DNA of 11,322 nucleotides from Spirochaetaceae bacterium (GTDB lineage: Bacteria; Spirochaetota; Spirochaetia; Treponematales; Breznakiellaceae), in the NCBI GenBank assembly GCA_031284295.1, contig JAITAE010000300.1, positions 1 to 11,322 on the forward strand, read 5' to 3'. This document shows, piece by piece, positions 5,108 through 11,322 of the stretch. A program made the translations under genes and the position numbers. How positions within the stretch are numbered: position 1 is the first letter of the stretch; the number at the start of each line of letters is the position of its first letter. The notes under the pieces are model-generated. The model saw only the letters and a program-made list of their open reading frames with translations. It was not told the origin of the DNA and made no database searches.

Positions 5108-7714
5108 ATGCGCTGTTTACTGAGTTTAATCCGCGCAGTCATGAATCCTATCGGTAAACCGCGTTCAGTTGTGCGTTTTTTAAAAGCCGCTTCCAAAATG
5201 CGCGTTCACCTGGCCGCCGCCGTACTGCTTACGGCGGTACTGCCGTTTGCCGCCGCCAGGGATGTAAATGTTTCAGTTACAGACGGCGACTTGGAAGAAC
5301 CGCTCTCTGGCGCGATTCTTCATCTGCCGGACGGAACAGAGATACCCACCGGGGATAACGGCCTTGCGTCATTTGATGTTCCCGGCGATCTTTATGGTGA
5401 AATCAGAATCACTTACCCCGGCTATGAATCGGAGCGCATAATATTAAAAGCGGACAACGTAAATTCATTTGCGCTTACCATGCGGATGAGCGCCGGCGTC
5501 CTGGAAAATGAAGAAATTGTTATAGAAGAACACATGCCTGAGGCGGGCGGCGGGTCGCGGGTCGGCCGTAGCGTTTCACTCAACCGGGAAAACCTTGAAC
5601 TTACAGCGGAAATCGGGCTGATAGAAGATATAATGTCGTCAATCAAACTGCTGCCGGGGGTAGGTTACAGCGGACTTTTTAACGCGCTGCCCTCCATTCG
5701 GGGCGGTGAGCCGGGCGATATGAAGGCGGTTCTTGACGGATTTTACATTGATAACCCCTACCACTGGGGCGGCGGTTTTTCGATATTCGATCCGAAAACC
5801 GTAGAAAGCGCCCAATTGTATCACGGTGTTTTTTCGGCGCGCTACACCCACACCATTTCGGGACTGCTGGAAATAGGCTCAAGGCGCATACCGTCAGATC
5901 ATGTTGACTTAGGGATTAACCTTTCTACAAGCGCGGCGGGATTCAACATTTCGCATCCGCTGCCAGATTTTTCGGATTTTAACGCCGCAAACCGGGGCGG
6001 TATTATGATTATTGGAAAGATAACATACTGGGACCCGTTTGTTTACCTTGCAAAGGCCCTGTCAAAATCCCTTACTATTCTGGAACCGATAAACGCAGTA
6101 TCTGTCGCTCCGTATATACGGAGTTTTAACCTGCTTTCTAACTACAGATTATCCACGGATATGGAACTGAATTTGAATGCGTATGTCGGCGGTGACGGGG
6201 TCGGCGTTTTATACGATAATCAAAGCGGTAATATAAATGTGTTAAGCGACTCCATTTTGAGGCTTACCTGGGACAATATAATCTTTTTCTTTACAACAAA
6301 TTTATTGTTCAATCCGAATCCGGATATGCTGATAAAAACAAATCTGGGCGTATCCTACAGCTCGCAGTTTATGGACTCGTATAGCAGTTATACTATCGTA
6401 GATAAAAGTAATACCAGCAGCCTGAAAGAAAGCATAGAAAAATACAATGACACAATCACAGGTTTGCAGGCACGCGCCGATTTTGACTGGGAATGGGGGA
6501 ACGGTTTTTTGTTTTCAGCCGGTATAGAGGAACTGTACCGTAAATGGTACGAAAGTTTAGATACAAATGCAATGGTAGTAGGGACAGATAATGGAGAGAA
6601 TCCTTACGCGCGCGTTTACCCTGAAGCACAGAACATGGGGTTTTTTTCAGGCGTTTATTCGCTGCTGGAATACAAGGATCCTGCCGGACGTTTTTTAGCC
6701 GAAGCGGGCCTGCGCCTCGATCATTTGTATTTTATCGGGAACGGTTTTGCCTCCCAAACATTGCCCGCCGTGAATCCGCGCCTTAATTTTGATTATTATT
6801 TGCTGCGAGACAAGGGCTTTATTGACCTTTTGACGCTTACGTCCGGCGCGGGTTTATTTTCTTCAGTAGATGACAACATTATCTACATGGGCAAAAATTA
6901 CGGGCTTAATGATTTTGATCTGAAACAAAACAGGGCCGTTACAGGCATTGCCGGAGTTAAAATTGATTTCCTGGACGTAATGGCTTTTACACTTGAATTT
7001 TATTACAAATATATATTTGACCGGGAATACAATACGACCATTGCCAACGGTGACACCCAAACCGCGACAACAGCATATAATTTTAACGGCACAGGCCACA
7101 TTTGGGGCTTTGATTTTATGCTGCAAAAAATAGACGGACGCTTTATAGACGGCTGGATTTCCTATTCATTTAATTATGCCAAATACCGTGATCCAAAAAG
7201 CCGTTCCGCGTTCAGCGGCGGAAGGTTTACTGACATGGATGATAATTGGTATTTTCCGCAATTCCACCGTTTCTCAAACCTGAATCTGGTGTTGAATTTC
7301 AAGCCTTCCGAAAATTTTAATATTTATGTACGCTTTGGCTTTGCGAGCGGCATTCCGAAACCCGATACCGGACCGGTTACCAGTTATACTGTTTATACTG
7401 TATCCGATGATAGCGCCACAGTGGATGCCGGAACAACAAAGTACAGGCGCGAATCCTTCTATTCCGACAGCTCGCGTTCCGGGGGTTCCCTGCCGCTTGA
7501 TATAAAATTCTCATGGTACTTTTTTTATCCAAACAAAAAAGTACGGACAGAGGTATACCTTGCCGTAGAAAACGCGTTATCGTTGATTTACCAGCCCCAA
7601 AAAAGCACGACATTGAATCCTTACACCGGGCAGGAAGAGGAGGGCGGCAGTGACACGGCGTCTTTCGAACTGCCAATACCAATGATTTCCTTTGGATTTA
7701 AGTGGACCTATTAG
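5108..7714 (+). CDS. TonB-dependent-receptor-like outer-membrane protein
   Basis: Reading from 5108 gives 868 residues. A signal peptide occupies about residues 31-50 (MRVHLAAAVLLTAVLPFAAA), then comes a carboxypeptidase-regulatory-like beta-sandwich (about 52-128, with VTDGDLEEPLSGAILHL and the ITYPGYES turn). Next is a plug domain (about 150-262) with IKLLPGVGYSGLF, the PSIRGGEPGDMKAVLDG loop, FDPKTVESAQLYHGVFSARY and SGLLEIGSRR. The rest is a barrel-like region of alternating aromatic strands ending FGFKWTY, with the terminal aromatic expected of an outer-membrane barrel. No TonB box is evident and the substrate is unknown. The start is uncertain: ATG 5108 follows the mini-ORF at 5083-5106, while ATG 5198 would give a textbook signal peptide but has no Shine-Dalgarno. 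The gene is 122 bp from the previous operon and 48 bp from the next gene. Confidence 0.85.
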   Translation: MRCLLSLIRAVMNPIGKPRSVVRFLKAASKMRVHLAAAVLLTAVLPFAAARDVNVSVTDGDLEEPLSGAILHLPDGTEIPTGDNGLASFDVPGDLYGEIRITYPGYESERIILKADNVNSFALTMRMSAGVLENEEIVIEEHMPEAGGGSRVGRSVSLNRENLELTAEIGLIEDIMSSIKLLPGVGYSGLFNALPSIRGGEPGDMKAVLDGFYIDNPYHWGGGFSIFDPKTVESAQLYHGVFSARYTHTISGLLEIGSRRIPSDHVDLGINLSTSAAGFNISHPLPDFSDFNAANRGGIMIIGKITYWDPFVYLAKALSKSLTILEPINAVSVAPYIRSFNLLSNYRLSTDMELNLNAYVGGDGVGVLYDNQSGNINVLSDSILRLTWDNIIFFFTTNLLFNPNPDMLIKTNLGVSYSSQFMDSYSSYTIVDKSNTSSLKESIEKYNDTITGLQARADFDWEWGNGFLFSAGIEELYRKWYESLDTNAMVVGTDNGENPYARVYPEAQNMGFFSGVYSLLEYKDPAGRFLAEAGLRLDHLYFIGNGFASQTLPAVNPRLNFDYYLLRDKGFIDLLTLTSGAGLFSSVDDNIIYMGKNYGLNDFDLKQNRAVTGIAGVKIDFLDVMAFTLEFYYKYIFDREYNTTIANGDTQTATTAYNFNGTGHIWGFDFMLQKIDGRFIDGWISYSFNYAKYRDPKSRSAFSGGRFTDMDDNWYFPQFHRFSNLNLVLNFKPSENFNIYVRFGFASGIPKPDTGPVTSYTVYTVSDDSATVDAGTTKYRRESFYSDSSRSGGSLPLDIKFSWYFFYPNKKVRTEVYLAVENALSLIYQPQKSTTLNPYTGQEEEGGSDTASFELPIPMISFGFKWTY

Positions 7715-7762
7715 GGCCGTGCGGTTTTTAGATATGCCCCGTGACTGCCGATAATCATACCA

Positions 7763-9640
7763 ATGACGGAAAACCTGGATTTTTACGACTTAATCCGAAT
7801 ATACTCGCTTAGAAACAATTCGCCTTATATATCTATTGATATGCTGGTACAATTTTTGCAGCGAAACGCCACGCGTAACGACGCGCCGCCTCAGCTGCGG
7901 AAATGGCTGGAGAATACTCGTGAAAAAATTTATGCGGAACTTTCACAGCTTTCTGACGAGAAAAAATGTATAGTTCAGGGCAATGAGTTAGACAAAAGAA
8001 TATTTCTGCCGGTTTTTTTTGTTGAAAGAATTGAAAAATACTATTTTACGATAGAGGAAACGAGTGACAAGCCTTTTTTAAGTGAAATAAACCTTAATAC
8101 AAAGATTCCGCCTGAATATGTCAGAGAAATTTCCGCGGAAACCGGCATTATAGATTATCTTTCTGAGCCGCAGAAAACGCAGCTTCCTGTACTGAAATTT
8201 ATATTCCCTGATAATTTCGGCCATGCGCTTGTGCTGTCAAGCCATGTACCGCACCGTATTCTGGAAACAGCTCTGTCAAAACTAAAAAGGTCAATGCAAA
8301 AAAACATGACCGTGGATTTTTATAAACAAAAACTGCTTTCTCATTTTCCCGGACAGGAAACTCATATAAAAGAATTTATCAAAAATATTTCCATGTACCA
8401 TTCAAAATGTATTGAAGAAATTGAAACCGCAAACGATATTACATTTTCCTCATGGCTTTTTCTGTGCCCGCTTATCAAGACCCAGATTAAGGATATGGTT
8501 ATCCGTAACAGGGTAGTATATCCTGAAAATATAGCGCTGTATCAGTCCGTAACGCTGCTTTTGGGATTTAACAATTATTACAAGATTCGCGCGATTAACA
8601 AGCGTGAAAAAGATATGGCTTTTGCCGCTATTGAGGAAAAGATGACGGAAGTGCCCTACCTGTTCACTTTTGATGATATTCTTAAATTCACCACAACAGG
8701 CGGCATATTTATTTTGCATCGCTATACGGAAGAGGATTTAAGAAACTGGATAAAGCAAAAAACAATGCCAGATAACAATAAACTGCCTGCTATACTAAAA
8801 TTTAAAGGCACGAATAACGAAGAGTATTTCGTCCGAAAAGACAGGGTTCTGGCGTTCTGTTCGTACATTTTAAAAGATTTACAGCCTACGATAAAAAAAG
8901 ACATCGCAAGCCGGTGGACAAAGATACTTAAGCATTATTATAAAGAAAAGTCCATGGAAAATGATGCGGATTTTGAGAAACTCCTGCAAAAGCTGGTTCG
9001 GCTGTATGCACCTGTTGTTTTTACCATACTGCGAGACAAAAGAACCGTATTACTGCAAAATGAACTGATCGCGGAGAGTTTTGATTCTTCAAAAATCGAA
9101 AGATTTTTTGATGAAAAAGGTATAATGCCATTCATAAAGCTATTCGGTTTACAGCGCGAGAATCTGATGCTTTATAGTAAACTGTCATTGCCGTTCTGGT
9201 ACTCAATACCGGTCATTGTATCAATCGTCAGTTTTTTTAAGTACAAAATCAGAAGGGCGTCCATATACTATAAAGAAAACGGCGCGTCTGCTGACGCCGA
9301 TTTAAAACCATCCCTGAAAAGCTCCGCCGAAAAGCTGGCAAAAGAAATCGTGCCTGACAATTTTACCATCGATGAATACCTGAACAACCTTATTAACCGC
9401 TGGAATCAGATTTTGGCAAAGCCGGCGCGGGAAAAACTGACTAGTGACGTAAACACAACGATAAAAGACTATTTGCGGAATGCGATAAAAACATTCGGAT
9501 ACCACGCATTAAACGCTTCAATGCTTGATGAACTTGCCGATCGCATAATCAGAGCAAATACTGCGCTGTCGCGGATCAACAGCAAAAATGCCCTGCATAT
9601 TTACATAAAAACCTACATAACAAAAAGTTTGCTGGATTAG
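7763..9640 (+). CDS. Hypothetical protein, 625 residues, family not recognised
   Basis: I do not recognise this family. The protein is rich in Lys, Ile and Leu and predicted largely helical, with no signal peptide at the N-terminus (MTENLDFYDLIRIYSLRNN). One hydrophobic stretch near residues 477-492 (FWYSIPVIVSIVSFF), followed by the basic KYKIRR, could be a single membrane segment or membrane-associated helix; otherwise it looks soluble. The N-terminal 80 residues resemble a small helical domain (LVQFLQRNA, then REKIYAELSQLSDEKK), and the last 90 are strongly helical. No nucleotide-binding or catalytic motif is evident. Its DNA looks more AT-rich, with more AAA and AAT codons, than its neighbours, judged by eye. 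ATG 7763 is the only ATG available after the in-frame TGA at 7742, but no Shine-Dalgarno precedes it. The gene is 48 bp after the receptor gene and 55 bp before trkH. Confidence 0.85.
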   Translation: MTENLDFYDLIRIYSLRNNSPYISIDMLVQFLQRNATRNDAPPQLRKWLENTREKIYAELSQLSDEKKCIVQGNELDKRIFLPVFFVERIEKYYFTIEETSDKPFLSEINLNTKIPPEYVREISAETGIIDYLSEPQKTQLPVLKFIFPDNFGHALVLSSHVPHRILETALSKLKRSMQKNMTVDFYKQKLLSHFPGQETHIKEFIKNISMYHSKCIEEIETANDITFSSWLFLCPLIKTQIKDMVIRNRVVYPENIALYQSVTLLLGFNNYYKIRAINKREKDMAFAAIEEKMTEVPYLFTFDDILKFTTTGGIFILHRYTEEDLRNWIKQKTMPDNNKLPAILKFKGTNNEEYFVRKDRVLAFCSYILKDLQPTIKKDIASRWTKILKHYYKEKSMENDADFEKLLQKLVRLYAPVVFTILRDKRTVLLQNELIAESFDSSKIERFFDEKGIMPFIKLFGLQRENLMLYSKLSLPFWYSIPVIVSIVSFFKYKIRRASIYYKENGASADADLKPSLKSSAEKLAKEIVPDNFTIDEYLNNLINRWNQILAKPAREKLTSDVNTTIKDYLRNAIKTFGYHALNASMLDELADRIIRANTALSRINSKNALHIYIKTYITKSLLD

Positions 9641-9683
9641 CCGCGTTGCGGCGCCGCCCTTAACGCTTTATGCGCGGCTTTAG

Positions 9684-9689
9684 TACAAT
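9684..9689 (+). promoter_or_regulatory. Candidate -10 box placing the trkH start at the transcript 5' end
   Basis: TACAAT matches five of six bases of the -10 consensus and ends 6 bp before the ATG at 9696. A weak -35, TTAACG (9660-9665), stands 18 bp upstream. Transcription would begin at or next to the ATG, giving a leaderless mRNA, which would explain the lack of a Shine-Dalgarno. This is positional inference only. Confidence 0.35.
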
Positions 9690-9695
9690 AGACGT

Positions 9696-11141
9696 ATGCG
9701 GAAACTGAAATTGCTGCGTATCCCGATCTTCGCGCAGGGTATTTTTGTGCCCATGCTGATTCCTCCCATACTGTACGCCGCCTTAAACGGCGAACGCACG
9801 ATGCTTCCCGCACTGGTGTTTCCGGCCCTGATCGCCCTGACGTTGAGCGTCCCAATGCTGTTTTTAATCATGCGCGGCCCCGCGCAGATGCGGGGCAGGG
9901 ACGGGTTTTTTTTGGTGTCGCTGACATGGATTTTTTTAAGTCTGCTCGGTTCTCTGCCCTACTACTGGAGCGGCGCCGGGATAAGGTTTACCGACGCCGT
10001 ATTCGAAAGTGTATGCGGCTTTGCGTCTACCGGCGCCACAACAATTTCCGACATCGAGGCGCTTCCCCGCTCCCTGTTGCTGTGGCGCAGCATAAGTCAC
10101 TGGACGGGCAGCATGGGCATAATCGTTCTTACCGTAGCCCTGCTGCCGCTGCTCGGCGTGGGCGGCTTTCAGCTTATCAAAGCCGAAACGCCCGGCCCGG
10201 AAAAAGAAAAAATCGCTCCCAAAATAACGCAGACCGCAAAAGTCCTCTGGCTGGTATACTTCACTTTCACGCTGATACTTTTTTTCCTTTACTTTGCCGG
10301 CGGCATGGACTGTTTCGATGCGGCCTGCAACGCACTCGCCATTCTTGCGACAGGCGGCGTAAGTACCAAAAACGAAGGCCTGCGTTACTACAACTCCGCA
10401 TATATAGATGTTGTTACCACCGTATTCATGATGCTTGGCGGCCTGAATTTTAATCTGTATTTCCGCTTACTGCGCGGGAAAATAAAAGATGTTTTTTATA
10501 ATACCGAAGCGCGCGCCTACTTTTTGATTTTTGCGGCGGCCTGCGTGATAGTAACTGTAAAAATTTTTCCGTTGTACGGGTCCGCGGCTACGGCTCTCCG
10601 TTATGCGGCCTTTCAGAGCGCGTCTATTCTTTCCACAACGGGAAACGTGGCGGCCAATTACGAGTTGTGGCCGCCGCTTGCCCAGGCGGTGCTGTTTACG
10701 CTGATGTTCATAGGCGGCTGCTCCGGCTCGACGGCCTGCGGCGTAAAGGTAATACGCTACACAGTGCTATTCAAGCAGGCCGTAAACGAATTGCGCCGCA
10801 TGATTTACCCGCGCGGCGTATTTACCGTACAACTTAACAGTAAAATTGGGCGCAAGGATGTGGTGTACGGCGTAGCCGGTTTTATATTTCTGTATTTTTT
10901 CATCGTAATTGTAACAACACTTTTTACAGCGGCAAGCGGGGTCAGCTTGTTTACATCGTTTAGCGCCGCGCTTTCGATTCTTGGCAATGTGGGAATAGGC
11001 TTTGGCGGAGTAGGCCCCATGCAAAATTACGGCTTCTTTAGCGACAGCGTCAAATGGTTGTTCTGTTTTGTGATGATAGCGGGCCGCCTGGAGTTATGGA
11101 CAGTTTTTGTCCTATTCAGCCCCGAGTTTTGGCGAAACTAG
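9696..11141 (+). CDS. trkH: TrkH/KtrB-family potassium uptake channel subunit
   Basis: This 481-residue inner-membrane protein has the four-fold M1-P-M2 layout of the TrkH/Ktr/HKT superfamily, which conducts potassium. The four selectivity-filter segments are all present: STGAT (about 111-115, Gly113), ATGG (218-221, Gly220), STTGN (313-317, Gly316) and LGNVG (429-433, Gly430). Other family marks are FESVCGFAS before the first filter, FIGGCSGSTACGVKVIR (about 338-354) and AGRLELWTVFVLFSP at the C-terminus, whose Arg464 corresponds to a conserved arginine of the last M2 helix. The length fits TrkH. The cytoplasmic TrkA/KtrA regulatory partner is not in the window and may lie elsewhere or just downstream. 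ATG 9696 has no Shine-Dalgarno; the nearby TACAAT suggests leaderless expression. The preceding 55-bp gap has only small GC-rich palindromes. Confidence 0.93.
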   Translation: MRKLKLLRIPIFAQGIFVPMLIPPILYAALNGERTMLPALVFPALIALTLSVPMLFLIMRGPAQMRGRDGFFLVSLTWIFLSLLGSLPYYWSGAGIRFTDAVFESVCGFASTGATTISDIEALPRSLLLWRSISHWTGSMGIIVLTVALLPLLGVGGFQLIKAETPGPEKEKIAPKITQTAKVLWLVYFTFTLILFFLYFAGGMDCFDAACNALAILATGGVSTKNEGLRYYNSAYIDVVTTVFMMLGGLNFNLYFRLLRGKIKDVFYNTEARAYFLIFAAACVIVTVKIFPLYGSAATALRYAAFQSASILSTTGNVAANYELWPPLAQAVLFTLMFIGGCSGSTACGVKVIRYTVLFKQAVNELRRMIYPRGVFTVQLNSKIGRKDVVYGVAGFIFLYFFIVIVTTLFTAASGVSLFTSFSAALSILGNVGIGFGGVGPMQNYGFFSDSVKWLFCFVMIAGRLELWTVFVLFSPEFWRN

Positions 11142-11190
11142 TATCCCGGCACGGTTAAACTTGTGGTTTCAGTTTTGGAATTTGGGCGCA

Positions 11191-11217
11191 TCCGGCGCAA
11201 GCGCCGGACCGGGCTTT
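11191..11217 (+). terminator. Hairpin after trkH, possible intrinsic terminator
   Basis: A perfect palindromic hairpin TCCGGCGC-AA-GCGCCGGA (11191-11208) starts 50 bp after the trkH stop. TTTT follows at 11215-11218 rather than directly after the stem, so it is a weak intrinsic terminator at best. Confidence 0.45.
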
Positions 11218-11322
11218 TCAGGGCTCCGCTTCGCTCCGGCCCCGCCTGCGGCGTGGCTGCTTACGCCAATCCTTTCAGGATTGGCTGCACCCTTACAATC
11301 CCTTGCGCGGAGCTTCGTGTTC
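11209..11322. repeat. GC-rich multi-hairpin intergenic block
   Basis: No gene is seen here. After the first hairpin come CGCC/GGCG (11243-11246 with 11250-11253) and a perfect 8-bp stem GCCAATCC/GGATTGGC (11265-11272 with 11278-11285, loop TTTCA), plus a CTCCG direct repeat (11224-11228 and 11234-11238). The density of short inverted repeats resembles a dispersed intergenic element. Only one copy is in view, so repetition in the genome is an inference. The block runs to the window end and may continue. Confidence 0.4.

Noticed and set aside
7715..7762. Terminator after the receptor gene (CCGTGCGG then TTTTT)
   Set aside because: The stem would be only 3 bp with a 2-nt loop, too short to be a credible intrinsic terminator.
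9926..10453. Plus-strand frame of 175 codons inside trkH
   Set aside because: Arginine- and histidine-rich out-of-frame shadow of a gene with all four potassium-filter motifs intact.

Overview
The window looks like chromosomal DNA from a spirochaete, most likely a Treponema-type host-associated bacterium. This is an inference. It rests on moderate, patchy GC content, Shine-Dalgarno sites (AGGAGG) of a kind unusual for Bacteroidota, a relaxed spirochaete-style lipobox on a PotD-like lipoprotein, and a mix of a Bacteroidota-type HU-related protein, a DUF4105 protein and a TonB-dependent receptor in a genome that also carries PotD and TrkH. Nothing in the window is a marker gene that would settle the taxonomy.

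Positions 1-1537 form a repeat-rich island. A structured ~65-bp repeat at 6-70 recurs in inverted orientation at 1472-1537. Inside that bracket lie a 70-bp structured repeat (71-140), 31 uninterrupted 22-bp units plus a partial one (148-842), a second copy of the 70-bp repeat (861-930) ending in a decayed remnant of the 22-bp unit, a good sigma70-type promoter (944-972), and a gene for a small HU-related DNA-binding protein (1004-1408). Each 22-bp unit carries two overlapping dyads whose centres alternate every 11 bp. The 16-bp dyad is mismatched near its centre in all 31 units. This is the most unusual part of the window.

Positions 1538-4985 hold a non-coding leader with a predicted long stem, then a tight three-gene run: a PotD-like polyamine-binding lipoprotein (no PotABC partners in view), a PhnP-like metallo-beta-lactamase-fold hydrolase starting at GTG, and a DUF4105/Lnb-N-type protein with a signal peptide and about five C-terminal membrane segments. 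The last two overlap by ATGA.

Positions 4986-11141 carry a TonB-dependent-receptor-like outer-membrane protein (868 codons, uncertain start), a 625-residue protein I do not recognise, and a TrkH/KtrB-family potassium uptake channel subunit whose start lacks a Shine-Dalgarno and may be read from a leaderless transcript. The final 181 bp contain a block of GC-rich hairpins. All genes are on the plus strand. Apart from the three-gene run, I see no evidence that they act in one pathway; the theme is envelope, transport and nutrient uptake.
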